Assembly: GCF_000687475.1 (NCBI RefSeq)
Contig: NC_057319.1
Coordinates: forward strand, 4,826,001-4,890,000
Reading direction: 5' to 3'
Source: Ustilaginoidea virens
Lineage: Eukaryota > Ascomycota > Sordariomycetes > Hypocreales > Clavicipitaceae
DNA: 64,000 bases
The notes below the pieces were generated by a model. It was not told where the DNA came from and searched no databases. It was given only the letters and a program-made list of their open reading frames with translations. Positions 33,758-45,000 of this stretch are shown one piece after another. Within the stretch, counting starts at the first letter, position 1. Each line of letters opens with the position of its first letter. The position numbers and the translations under genes were made by a program.

Positions 33758-35397
33758 TCAGACGACTCTCCTCTCGGTAATCGCCTCGCCGGACGGCGTC
33801 GGCTCCACGAAGCCGTCGTTGGGCCCGCCGAGCTGGAACACCCGCCGTCCTCGCAACCACGTCTCGGTGACCCTGCCCGTGAACTCGTGGCCCTCCCACG
33901 GCGAGCACCTGTTCTTCCAGCGCATGTCGGGCTGGGAGAAGGTCCACACGTCGGCGTCGTCAAAGACGCAAATGTCGGCGTCCAGGCCGGGCCGCAGGGC
34001 TCCCTTGCGGTGCGACAGCCCGACCTGCTCCGCCGGGGCCTGGCAGCAGAGACGGACAATGTCGGCGATGGCGGGCGCGCCGCCCCGCCGCTTGGCCATG
34101 GAGTGCATGATGGAGAGGCCCAGGCCGACGGAGGAGATGCCGCCCCAGGCGGAGAGGAAGTCCCCGGCCTGGCGGCTGGCGGGGGATGATGCGGCGGCGG
34201 CGGCGGCGGCGTCGTCGTCGGAGGAGGAGGAGGAGGGGGAGGGGGCGGGACAGAGCCCCGGGGGCAGGAGCTTGAGCTGCGGCGTGCAGGGCGAGTGGTC
34301 CGACACGACGGTCCGGATGCACGAGTCGGGGGCGAGCAGCTCGTCCCAGAGGCGGTCGCGGTTGCGGCGGTCGCGGATGGGCGGGCAGCACTTGTGGCGC
34401 GTGTCGCCGGCGGGGATGTCCTCGGCCGCGAAGCCCAGGTAGTGGAAGCAGGTCTCGGCGGTGACGTTGACGCCCTCGGCGCGGGCGGCTCGGAGGAGCG
34501 GGATGCACTGCGTCGCCGAGAGGTGGACAATGTGCAGGTGGAGCGAGGGGGCGACGTGTGCGGCGGCGAGGATGTCCCGCACGGCGGCGGTTTCGAGAGC
34601 CGGCGGCCGCGAGTCCAGGAAGGTCTGGTAGGCCGTGACGTCGGCGTCGTCGGCGCGGCCCGCCTGCTGCCGCTGACGCTGCTGCTGGTGCTCCACGTCC
34701 TCCTCCTTTTCGGCGTGGAACATGAGCGTGGTGGCGGCGTCCTTGAGCGTCTCCATCGCCAGGGCCACGTCGGCGCCGGTCACGGCGGGAAACTCGTCGA
34801 CCTGCGACCACGCCCCCTCGTCAGCAAGCAGAACCCGCCCGGCAGAGGTATCAGGGACGACGACAGAAGACGACGACGACGCACGCCGGAATCAATCAGG
34901 AAGCACTTGAAGCCCCGCACGCCCGCCTCGACCAGCGGCAGCAGGTGGGCGGCGTTTCCGGGGACGACGCCGCCGTAGAAGCCGACGTCGACCCAGCACC
35001 GGCCCCTGCTGGCGGCCAGCTTCTCGGCGAGGGCGGCGACGGTCGTCGTGGGCGGCACCGCGTTGAGGGGCATGTCGACGACGGTGGTGACGCCCCCGGC
35101 GGCGGCGGCGCGGGTGCCCGTCCAGAAGCCCTCCCAGGCGGTGCGGCCCGGCTCGTTGAGGTGCACGTGCGCGTCGACCAGCCCCGGGAGCAGGAGCCGG
35201 GGCGAATGGTCCACGTACGTGGCGTCGGGGGGGAAGCTGCTGCGCGGGAGGACGGCCGGCACCACCGACGTGATCTTGCCGGAGGCGGGGCACACGGCGA
35301 CGGTGGCGGGCGAGACGGCCAGCCCGCCTCCCGGCTGGGGGATGACGGCGCGGCTGGACACGAGGACGAGCGGGCCGCGGGCTGGGCTGGCGGCCAT
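33758..35397 (-). CDS. Allantoinase
   Basis: Hydrolyses allantoin to allantoate (EC 3.5.2.5) in purine catabolism, releasing nitrogen for growth. Two exons, 34885-35397 and 33758-34801, give 518 residues. The intron has donor GTGCGT and acceptor GCAG and joins FLIDSG to VDEFPAVTGADV. The binuclear metal site of the cyclic amidohydrolase fold is complete: HVH in VDAHVHLNEPGRTAWEG (77, 79), the carbamylated Lys in RGFKCFLIDSG (164), His in LMFHAEKEE (about 200), His in HIVHLSATQC (about 264) and Asp in VVSDHSPC. A Ser/Asp/Ala insertion encoded by trinucleotide repeats lies after APSPSSSSSDDD. It overlaps no other gene and is divergent from its promoter at 35398 onward. DAL1/ALX family membership is clear. 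Confidence 0.94.
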
Positions 35398-35429
35398 GAC
35401 GAGGGAATTTTGCCTGGGGGTTGGGGGTT

Positions 35430-35454
35430 GGGGGGGGGGGGGGGGGGGGGGGGG
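35430..35454. repeat. Poly-G tract, 25 nt
   Basis: An uninterrupted G run, 33 bp upstream of the allantoinase ATG, in its presumed 5' UTR. Confidence 0.95.
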
Positions 35455-35674
35455 CGGTGTCGACGTGGCGGTCGGATGCGGCGGGTATGTGATGTGATGA
35501 TGCCGTCAATGGGTAGATGGACCAGGCGGGGTGGGTGGGAGGAGGCAACGCCCGTCGGGACGGCGGCGGGCCAGCGAGGGCGGGCGGGCGAAAGGGCAGT
35601 GGGATCGACGTCAAGCCGTCGCGGCGCGCGGGTCGACTGACCTGACACGTGCTAGTTGAGTTTCTGTGCGACGA

Positions 35675-35681
35675 TGATAAG
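35675..35681 (+). promoter_or_regulatory. Possible GATA-factor (AreA/NIT2) site
   Basis: TGATAAG matches HGATAR, the binding word of the nitrogen regulator AreA/NIT2, about 280 bp upstream of the allantoinase start. Allantoin genes are known targets of nitrogen GATA factors in fungi. A single short word can occur by chance, so this is only suggestive. Confidence 0.35.
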
Positions 35682-36235
35682 CGGCGCTACCCGCCGCGCT
35701 GCCAGTGACTGGACATGTTGTTGGCCTTGGGCTCCAGTGGCGCGCGGCTGGGGCGTCGCGGGCTCGGGCCAATCTCGACCGCAGCGATTTTGAGCTAAAT
35801 GGATTGATTCCTCGTGCCTGGCACCTTGGGACTTGGCCCGGCGAATCCAAAATTTGCGGTCCGGCGCCCGTCGTGAGGCGCTCTACGCCTGGCGTGCCGA
35901 GCGAACACGAGCGGCTTGAAAATCCAATGTCCCAATGTGCAATGTACGAAAGATTGACGGCTTGTCTAGTTGGGTTGCAACGACGCAGACACCAAGGGAG
36001 GGGAGAAAAAAAAAAAGCTTCATCAAAGCTAGCTCCCTAAGCGCTCCCTCATCATGACATGCGTGGCCCGCCCGGTGGAAAGTGGAAAAGTGCCGCCTCG
36101 TTGTCCCCCCCCTTCTACATGCGTCCATACATGCGACATTCGATGTTATTCCCGAACCCCCCGTCTCCCAATTGTATCTGACTGCAATCTAGCGGGCTGT
36201 CCCCCCTTTTCCCAGAGTTCATCGTACACAACTTT

Positions 36236-37697
36236 CTACTTTTGCCTCTTGACTGTCTTTTGCGCCATTTCGACAAGGCCGTCTTTGGCCTCGCTCGCCG
36301 GAAAGTCTGCAATCGCCGCAACCGCCTTGTCCGAGTAGTCTTGCGCAAGCGCTCGGGTCTGTTCGATGCCGTCGCTCTTCAAAACCAGTTCGCGAGCCTA
36401 GCCGGGGAAAAGACATGGTTGTCAGCCTGGAGGTGTCTCTGAAGAAGACCTTGGTGAGGAGTCAAAAGATGGGGAACGGGGGCTTTCAGCTTCAGCTTGC
36501 CTTCTCCACGTCGCCCTTCCTCTCGAACTTGCGACCGACCAGCGCGCCTAGTTCCGGGTTTTGCCTCCAGGCGAACAGCAGAGGTGCCGTGGCCAAGCCC
36601 AGCTCCAAATCCGCCCCTGCTGGCTTGCCCAGATCCTGCCCGCTTCGGGTGTAATCGAGCATATCGTCGACCAGCTGGAATGCCAGTCCCAGGTTTCGGC
36701 CGTACGAATACGCGGCGTCGACCGTGGTGGCATCTGCGTTGCCCAGCAGGGCGGCCGCGCGACACGACTTGGATATCAAGCTGGCCGTCTTGAGATACGT
36801 CTTCTGCAGGTAGTACGTCAGGGTCTCTTCCGAGTACCTTGGCTTCCGCTCGTCGCGTTCCGTGTTCTTCAACTGCATAAACTCCCCCTCCACCAGGTTG
36901 GCAATGACGGTGGCAAGGAGCTCCACCACCTCCACGTGCCTCAACCTCGCAAGGGCCACTGAAGCCCGGCCGAGAAGAAAATCACCAGCCAGGACGGCCA
37001 TCTTGTTGCCGAATTCCAAGTTGGCTGATGGCGCGCCGCGTCTTGACACGGAGTGGTCAATGACGTCGTCATGAAGCAGCGACGCAGTGTGGATGAGCTC
37101 GGTGATTTCGGCCAGTCGTCTCTGGCTGGGCAAGATGTCCAGGTGCCCGTCCGCAATGTCCGCCTCGGCCGAGGTCAGCGGCATACCCGAGGGGTTCCGA
37201 TCGGCCAGGATCTGGGCAGGGGATATCGACGAGTCAATCACCCGGGAGCTGTGAGCCTCTTCCTCTCGCGGATTCTTGGGGCACAGGTGCGTCGCGCGGC
37301 TCATGAGCAAGACAAGCAGCGGCCGCACGTGCTTTCCCTGAGCCTGCGTGTAGTACTTGGCTGCTCGGTCGAGAGACGGGTGTCCGGAGCCAAGGAGCTT
37401 GCGGATGTTCCCCGTGAGGAATTGCATCTCCTTGGCGACGGCGCGCAGCGGGTCGATGGTCATGCCGTCGTTGGTTGCCTTGTTGACGACGTTGCCGACG
37501 ATGCTGGAGGCGACCCGGACGGCGGTGGCCCAACCCGAGTCCCGCCTGTTGCTGGCGTGCAGGCTCCTTCTCCGCATGCTCGACAAGCTCGACTTGGATA
37601 GGCAGGTTACGGGACAGGGAGCTGGCGTGCAGCTCGGCGCGGTGATTCCGCCAACCACGGCATGGCGGAACGCCGTGGCTCCTGGCCGGAGCTGCAT
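36236..37697 (-). CDS. coq1: Mitochondrial polyprenyl diphosphate synthase for coenzyme Q
   Basis: Makes the long isoprenoid side chain of ubiquinone by repeated addition of isopentenyl diphosphate, in mitochondria. Two exons, 36501-37697 and 36236-36397, give 452 residues. The N-terminus is basic, hydroxylated and lacks acidic residues for about 50 positions, as expected for a mitochondrial presequence. The two Asp-rich motifs are present: LIHTASLLHDDVIDHS (210-214) and LAFQLVDDMLDYT (344-348), with GKHVRP earlier. The 103-nt intron starts GCAAGC and ends CTAG, a GC-AG intron; without it the frame stops three codons later. Splicing gives DVEKARELVLKSDGIEQT, the expected family C-terminus. 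coq1 and the Vma12-like gene are divergent across about 730 bp. Confidence 0.93.
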
Positions 37698-38426
37698 GGT
37701 CGGGAGCGTCGGGAACGTCGGGGGACTCGGGCCGGGGATCGCGTGCTTTTCAATTCCGTCCAGGAGAAATCCAGCATATCATTTGAGGGTTATCGGGAGC
37801 CGTGGGAAGCCGCTGCCTTGGGCGATTGGGCCAAGTTTCTGCAGGACAAGAGGGCTTGGTTCGCAGGCTGGTCGTGGCCAAGTCGATAGGTCTTTTGTAT
37901 TTTGTTTGGTCTGGAAATTTATTCCAGCAGCAGGCATGTAGTATGTAGCATGTATTGATACTTCGTATCTTGCCGGATGGGCATTGGTTGCCTGGACCCG
38001 CTCTGCTATCGCCGGTCTCTGGTACCTTTTTTGGGCGCAGACGCGGCGGAATTATCCGCTGTGATTTAGGCGCTAGAGCCTGTTAGAAGTGCCGGGACCA
38101 GTTGACGTGATGACACATCAAACTCGAAGCCCATTTCTCTCGCGTGTGTGATGAAGACAATCGGCTTGAAAACAAGACAAACCAAAAATCAAACCAAAAA
38201 AAAAAAAAAAAAAAAAAAAAGAAAAAAGGGAAAAAGAAACTGCGAAACCGCTTTTTAAATCAAGAATCCATCAGGCGTCGACAGCAGCCCACGCCTACGA
38301 CGCCAGGCTGCCTAATTTCCCATCTTGCTGCAGCCTCGCTCGGCCCAAATACCGCCAGGTCGGATTGACAATTCACATCTTGCCAGCGGCGGGGTTGACG
38401 CAGTTTTTGCCCAACAGGCTTCATCG
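37698..38426. other. Divergent promoter region of coq1 and the Vma12-like gene
   Basis: No gene is supported. It contains a 25-nt A run at 38196-38220. Confidence 0.6.
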
Positions 38427-39384
38427 ATGGTGCTGCTCACAATGACCCGGCCCATCGTGGACGGTATACGGAAACTCCAACAGGTCCGAGCAAGCGACGA
38501 CGAGCGGCTGGACACGGAGGCACCCGATAGCAGCAGCCGACGGCAGAGCCACGATGAGCCCACTCTTCAACAGCCCGCCGTCGGCAACCCCATATCGCAC
38601 GGCCAGGTCATCGATCTGTGGAGAAAGCTGCAGCCGGGCGATGATGCCTCCTGCAGCTTGGAGCAGTTGCTGCGCGGCTCGCGCGTCTACGCGCCCCCCG
38701 CGCCTCCCAAAACCCAACCGGTAGATAGGCTTCCAAACCCTCCCGCCCCCGATTCCACGTTGACGCCGTCAAGATTGACCCTCGGACTCTCTCCTACCAC
38801 AGACCGAAGAATACAAGGCGCTCATGTCTCGCCTACGCCGCGAGGAAGCCCAGCGAGCCTACGAGCGCATGGTGAATCCGCCCCCGAAAATCGAGACCTT
38901 TGGCGATCGATTCCCGACGTCGGCGCAGGCCGCCTTTTCCCAGGTAAACCGGCCGGTCAAGGCGTCGGACCTCGGCGACGACGAGGTGACGTTGAGGGAC
39001 GTCCACCGCCAGGTCATGCTCATCGTGAACTTTCTCGTCAGCATTCTGGGCGTCGCCGGCACGCTATGGGTGACGGCAAGATGGTGGAGCTTGCCGGCCA
39101 GGGTGCTCCTCACGTTGGGCGGAAGCCTGGTGGTGGCTGTTGCAGAAGTCGCAGTCTATTCGAGCTACGTGTGGAGGATGGACAAGGCGCACCACAGGCA
39201 AAAAGCCGCCGAGGAGGTCAAGCAGGTTGTCAACACGTGGATAGTTGGTCAGGACGGTAGCCAGACGGACGCGGAGACGGTTCTGTTGCCGGGCATGGAG
39301 AGCAAGGCAGATGGCACACTGAGGAAACGAATAACGGCTGCATTGAGCGAGTCGGAGATGAGTGCGGAGCACAAGGAGGGATAG
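38427..39384 (+). CDS. vma12: Vma12/TMEM199-like V-ATPase assembly factor
   Basis: An ER membrane protein that helps build the Vo sector of the vacuolar ATPase. Two exons, 38427-38720 and 38803-39384, give 291 residues. The intron (donor GTAGAT, acceptor CACAG) joins KTQP to TEEYKALMSRLRREEAQRAY, the conserved cytosolic part. Two hydrophobic segments follow: QVMLIVNFLVSILGVAGTLW and a second from VLLTLGGSLVVAVAEVAVY, with a short polar turn between, as in Vma12. The start MVLLTMTRPIVDGIRKLQQ is the ATG whose downstream sequence looks conserved; the frame is open for another 34 codons upstream. Donor GTAGAT is weak but gives the only sensible frame. Confidence 0.85.
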
Positions 39385-39935
39385 AAACACGGCAACTCCG
39401 TAGTTGTGCTCTGTACAGAATCCGCGGTTTCCAACTGTAGAGTGTGACGGATAAAGCCAAGCATCACCGGCGCAGGCGCAGAGTGACGTGAAACGGAAAG
39501 CTGATTGATGCACTCGGCGAGCACTTGAAAGAGGAAAACGAATAAGGGAAAAAAAAAAAAAAAAGTCAATACGCACCCATTCGACAGCAAGTCTTCCGTC
39601 GGCAAAGATTGTCATCATTCGGCAAATACGACGCTTCCATGCGACATGTTGCATGTGGGGTCGTGTCGTGACGCGTAATTGAAGCGCTTGAAGCGATTGA
39701 TTAAAAGCCCGCCGTCGCGTCGCGTCGCGTCGCGTCTCACGCCGTCAGCCTGCCAAGCAACCATTTTATGCTTTCAGCATATCCCAACGGCTTTCCCAAC
39801 AATGCTTTCGATTTGCAAAACACGCCAGGCATGACTGCACGACTCTGAGGCATTCTTTTTGCGCGCAAACACCGTCCTGCCTGCTACATACATGCCTAGC
39901 GTCACCGCTCGAGATCAGCTGCCGACCGAGGCACC
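39385..39935. other. Spacer between vma12 and the ESCO-finger gene
   Basis: 3' flank of vma12 with an A run near 39549-39564, and a GCGTC pentamer repeat at about 39713-39738. No gene is seen. Confidence 0.6.
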
Positions 39936-40814
39936 ATGACGGGCGCCTCGCCTGAGTATGCCATGTAGGTGCTTGCTTCACATCTGGCCAGCCAGGCACG
40001 CCGCGTCAGATCTGACAGCCGCGGCAGAACAAAGCCTGGCATGCCGCACCACCTGCTCCGGCAGCGCGACAAGCCGCTCCGGACGTACGGGAAAAGGTCC
40101 ACGTCAACACCGGAAGCGCGTGGCGAACCTCGGGCCAAGAAACCAAGGCTCGGTCCGACACCCCCCGGCAAACGCGACGCGAACCCAGCTCCGGCCTTGG
40201 TCGTGCCGTCGGAGCAGTCGAAGGAAGAGCCGTGCCAGTGCCGAGAACGCCAACCGTCTCCCTTGCCGGGCAGCCGGGCCGCTGCGCGACCGTCGATCCT
40301 GCAATACTTCAAGCCTGTAACGGCGGTGCCCAAGGTGCAGCAAGTTCAACCCGACGGAAACAAAGAGCACGGCGGCAATGGGCCCAGGGATGGTTCGCCG
40401 CCGGTGCGTCATGCGCGCGCCGCGCGATCACGAACAGGACCACGAATCCTCCGGATCCGAGCCACCTCTGTCCTGTCTGAGCAATCGTCGCGAGACGCCG
40501 CAGATGGAGACGAAATAGAGGGCAATGCATTGTCCGCTGGCAAGGGAAACCGTTTACGTGGGGAAGCCATTCTGCAGAGCCAAGGAAGAAAGGACAGCCC
40601 AGCGCTTGGCGGGGCAAGCTTACCTGCCAGGTCACATTCGAAGCACTCACCCGTCGTGCAGACTACCTTGAACATCTCATCTCGGGCGGCGTTTGCGGAG
40701 TGCAAGTTGTGTGACACGGTCTGGAACCCGCTGTATCCTGACGATGTAAAGTATCACGAGAAACGACACAAGACTGTGGTGAGGGCAAGGGCAAGAAAGA
40801 TGGATGAGTTATAA
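39936..40814 (+). CDS. Protein with ESCO/Eco1-type C2H2 zinc finger only
   Basis: Two exons, 39936-39955 (20 nt) and 40019-40814, give 271 residues. The first exon, MTGASPD, is joined by donor GTATGC and acceptor GACAG, phase 2, to RGRTKPGMPHHLLRQRDKPLRTYGKR. KPLRTYGKR and the zinc finger near the end (SRAAFAECKLCDTVWNPL, then DDVKYHEKRH) are hallmarks of cohesin acetyltransferases Eco1/ESCO. The middle has a short SILQYFKPV segment resembling a PCNA-interaction motif. The acetyltransferase domain that normally follows is absent: the frame stops 12 residues after the last His. It may be a stand-alone paralogue acting in cohesion or replication, or the gene may have lost its catalytic half. 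The role is inferred. Confidence 0.75.
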
Positions 40815-41783
40815 ATGATACCCCGAATGCAGGATGGCTTGCGGTTTACGAGCGAGTGCAGTTTTACGCGAATGCTATCTAGAATTGAAAAGACTGCTCA
40901 GCAGGTATGGAGTGCCTGGCCCCCCCCCCATCGATCGTAGATGACTTGCAAAACGGCAGACTGCAAACCGTGGATTGATCGGACACCGGGCTGTGCCATG
41001 CTGCGTCCGTGGTGCAGGCCATGGATCGAAAATGGTTCACTATCTCGAGATAGCAAACCCGGCAGATAGTAAGACGTATCAAGTTGCGGCAAGTAACAAC
41101 TGAGCGCTGCATGCAACTTGAATCAAGGCCGTATCCAAGTAAACGTGCACACGTTTCATCGGACGGGGCCAGATACATTGTCCGTATGAATTAGGGCCTT
41201 TTTACATGTCACAACGTACTGGATGCGCTAGATTCTACTAGTCATGACGCTGGGAAGTGGGAGGTGTCTGTATCTAGGTGGTTAATCTGTCTGGAGTCTG
41301 GACGATCAAAGATAACCCAAAACAATATGATATCCACCTCTTCCCTCAAAATCTGCCTAGATAAAGGTCATCCGCAGCCCAATAAAAGCTTAAAGAATAC
41401 GTGGTCACTGCGGACGGGTGGCATCCGTCCCGAGCAAAGTACAAGTTCCACGGTTATAAGTACTTCTTGCTATGGTGCCTCTCGGGTACTGCCAACGAAA
41501 TCAACAAACTTCTTCAAGTATTTTCACAGTCTTTGTTTCTTGAATACGGATATATTATAGATTTGAACTAAGCACAAGATTTCGTGAAGACACCCAAAAG
41601 GCTATGTACCAGATATATGAAATTCCAACCTTTACGAAAGGAAAAAAAGCAAACCCAAAAACACGAGTCAGAATTAGGAAATGGATGCGAGCATAAAGCG
41701 CTGCGGTAACAGCCTCATTTATTAACCCGGCCTCGCAGTTGGCGGATATAGTCAAACGGTCTCCGGCCAAGGAGGCGTAACAT
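40815..41783. other. AT-richer spacer of about 1 kb
   Basis: Visibly more A+T-rich than its surroundings from about 41200 to 41800. No convincing gene; short frames such as 41264-41560 have no recognisable features. It could be an aged insertion, which the sequence alone does not show. Confidence 0.5.
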
Positions 41784-42080
41784 TCATACAGCAGAATTGC
41801 ACCCGCCACTTGATTTTTCATAATCAACCCGTAAAGGTGACAGGCCCAACTGAGGACCAGTCTCTATAGTCCCTTCACAGTTCGTAGATGTTGTCGTCAT
41901 AAAATCACCGTTCGAAGAGTTGTAGAACTCCGAGCAGGTTAGAAGGCAAGGGCAAATTTGTCCCGTTGCCAGACCAGGGTCAGGACTGGTCATCCAACAC
42001 AAGGTCTCGCTTTAGAGGGTAGCAAGTAGCGGAGGATGCTGTGCAGCAGTTGGACACGGCACAGGAATTCTGGGGGTGGT
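41784..42080 (-). pseudogene. Possible remnant or unspliced tail of the adhesin C-terminus
   Basis: Directly after the adhesin stop, the minus strand reads as Cys-rich coding-like sequence in another frame (NSCAVSNCCTASSATCYP) up to a stop near 41985. Then, in a third frame, it reads GQICPCLLTCSEFYNSS and NCEGTIETGPQLG. No donor or acceptor pair joins these cleanly to the main frame. It may be a decayed C-terminal domain, an unresolved exon, or chance. Low confidence. Confidence 0.25.
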
Positions 42081-45000
42081 TTAATTCACAAGAAGGACGG
42101 TACCGGGAGAAGCACCAGAAGGAGCCGCTAATGTATAGAGGCCCGGGTTGGGGTTATTACCATCGACCGATGTCGTTATCGTTATATAGTTGGTTGCTGC
42201 CGGAGGTGTCACAATAATGATACTCTCGGCGTCTGTGCCGACGGCCGGAATAGTAATAGTTGTGGGAACGGTGAGGGTGCCATTATATCCCTGGAATACC
42301 GTGACTGGGATCGGCGGGGGCGTTATGATAACTATACTCTGGGCATCTGTGCCGACGGCCGGGATGGTGATGGTAGTAGGAACCGTCAGGGTGCCATTAT
42401 ATCCCTGGAATACCGTGACTGGGTTAGGCGGGGGCGTTATGATAACTATACTCTGGGCATCTGTGCCGACGGCCGGGATGGTGATGGTAGTAGGAACCGT
42501 CAGGGTGCCAGTAAATCCCTGGAATAACGTGACAGGGTTGGGGACAGAAGCCGGGGGGGTTATGATAATTATACTCGGGGCAATTGTACCGATGGCCGGG
42601 ATTGTAATAGTCGTAGGAATCGTCAGTGAGCCACTAAATCCCTGGAATAGTGTGACGGGGTTGGGGACGGAAGCCGGGGGCGTTATGATAATTATACTCT
42701 GGGCATCTGTGCCGACGGCCGGGATGGTGATGGTAGTAGGAACCGTCAGGTTGCCACTAAATCCCTGTAATAGTGTGACGGGGTTAGGGATGGAAGCTGG
42801 GGGCGTTATGATAATTATACTCTCGGCATCTGTGCCGACGGCCGGGATGGTGATGGTAGTAGGAACCGTCAGGGTGCCAGTAAATCCCTGGAATAACGTG
42901 ACAGGGTTAGGGACAGAAGCCGGGGGGGTTATAACGAGTATACTTCCAGGCAATGGGCCGATTCCTGGAATGGTAATAGTAGTAGGAACTGGATATAGGG
43001 AGTTGATTGGCTGGAACAAGGTGACGAGGTTGGTGGGGATAGAAGCCGGGGGCGTTATGATAAGTATGCTTGCAGGCACTGTGCCGCTGGCCGGGATGGT
43101 GATGGTGGTCGGAACGGTAAAAAGGCCGCTAAATGACTGCAGTATTGTGACGGGGTTAGGGATGGAAGCCGGGGGCGTTATGATAAGTATACTACCAGGC
43201 ACTGTGCCGGATGCTGGGATTGTAATAGTAGTAGGAACGGTAAGTAAGCCGCTGAACGGCTGCAGCACAGTCACCAGGTCGGAGATGGTAGCAGGGGGCG
43301 TGATAATGACTATGCTTCCGAGCTCTGTGCCAGTTGCCGGAATGGTAATGGTAGTAGGAACGGTGAACAGCCCACTGAACGGCTGGATCACGGTGACTGG
43401 GCCTAGCGAGACTGAGCCTACTGATACAGAACTTACTGTTACCGGTGGCGTTATGATGAGTATACTGCCAGGCTCGGTGCCAGTTGCTGGGATTGTAATA
43501 GTAGTAGGAACGGTAAGTAAGCCGCTGAACGGCTGCAGTATAGTCACCAGGTCGGAGATGGTAGCAGGGGGCGTGATGATGACTATGCTTCCGAGGTCTG
43601 TGCCAGTTGCCGGAATGGTGATGGTAGTGGGAACCGTAAATAGCCCACTGAACGGCTGGATCACGGTGACTGGTCCTACCGTGACTGAGCCTACTGTCAC
43701 TGGACTTATGGTTGCGGGCGGCGTGACAATGATAATGCTCCCAGGGTCGATCCCAGTGGGGAGAATAGTGATAGTGGTGGGAATCGTGAGGGAGCCGCTG
43801 AAAGGCTGCAGTATGGTGATGGGGTTGGGGATTGACGCCGGGGGCGTGATAATGATGATGCTCCCCAGCTCTGTGCCGATCGGAGGGATGGTAATGGTGG
43901 TAGGAATCGTGAGTAGGCCCGTGAATCCCTGGAGCACTGTGACCAGGCTGATTGGCGGCGGCGTGACGGTCACCACGCTAGCCGGGTTCGTGCCGTTGGA
44001 GGGAATGGTGATGAGCGATGGAGCTGCGGATGAGCTGCTGGTAACGGGCTGTGTTGCCGTCGCAGAATCGGTTGCCGAGGATGAGACGATCACTAGGCTC
44101 CCGGAACTTGTGCCGGCGGGGGGGATGGTAAGCGTCGCTTGTGCCGTGGAACCACTAGATGGCTGCGACACCGTGAGAGAGCTGCTCATGGCAGAGCTAT
44201 CCGATGTCGAGGATCCTCCGATCAAGATGGGGCTGACGGTGTTTATGCTGACAGGAATGGTGATGACGGTGGGAGATGCGACAGAGCCGCCAGATGACTG
44301 TGTTGCCGTATCAGAACTGGATGCTGGACTTGAGATGACGACGGCGCTGCCCGAATTGGTGCCGCTGGCGGAGAAGGTGATGGTCGTGGGTGCCATGGTG
44401 GAGCCGCCGGACGTCTGTGTTGCGGTATCAGAGCTGGTTGCTGGAGTGGATATGGTGACTACGCTCGCCGGGTTCGTGCCGCTGGCTGGAATCGTGACAG
44501 TGGTATGGCCCATGGCAGAGCTATCCGATGTCGAGGATCCTCCGACCGACACGGGGCTGACGGAGCTTACGCCGACAGAAACGCTGGTGGTGGTGGCGGC
44601 TCCCACGGAGCTGCTCGACGACTGCGTTCCAGCGGCGAGGCTGGTTTGCGACGGCGTCAGGGTCACCACGGTGGCCGGGTTTGTGCCGCTGGCAGAAATG
44701 GTCAGGGTGGTGGGAGGCAAGGCGGAGCTGCTGGGGGACATGGACGACGTTCCTGCCGCGAGGCTGGTTTGCGACGGCGTCAGGGTCACCACGGTGGCCG
44801 GATTTGTGCCGCTGGCAGAAATGGTCAGGGTGGTGGGAGGCAAGGCAGAGCTGCTGGGGACCATGGACGACGTTCCTGCCGCGAGGCTGGTTTGCGACGG
44901 CGTCAGGGTCACCACGGTGGCCGGATTTGTGCCGCTGGCAGAAATGGTCAGGATGGTGGGAGGCAAGGCAGAGCTGCTGGGGGACGTGGACGACGTTCCT

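Larger units (their letters stand above)
35398..36235. other. Allantoinase promoter region and coq1 3' flank
   Basis: It contains a G run of 25 at 35430-35454, just upstream of the allantoinase start (poly-C on the sense strand), and a TGATAAG word at 35675-35681. No gene is supported. Confidence 0.6.

Noticed and set aside
33960..34978. Long frames antisense to or out of phase with allantoinase
   Set aside because: Arg/Pro/Ala-rich shadows of a very GC-rich exon; only the allantoinase frame has metal ligands.
41200..41800. AT-richer segment considered as a transposon relic
   Set aside because: No terminal repeats, target duplications or transposase-like frames could be seen.
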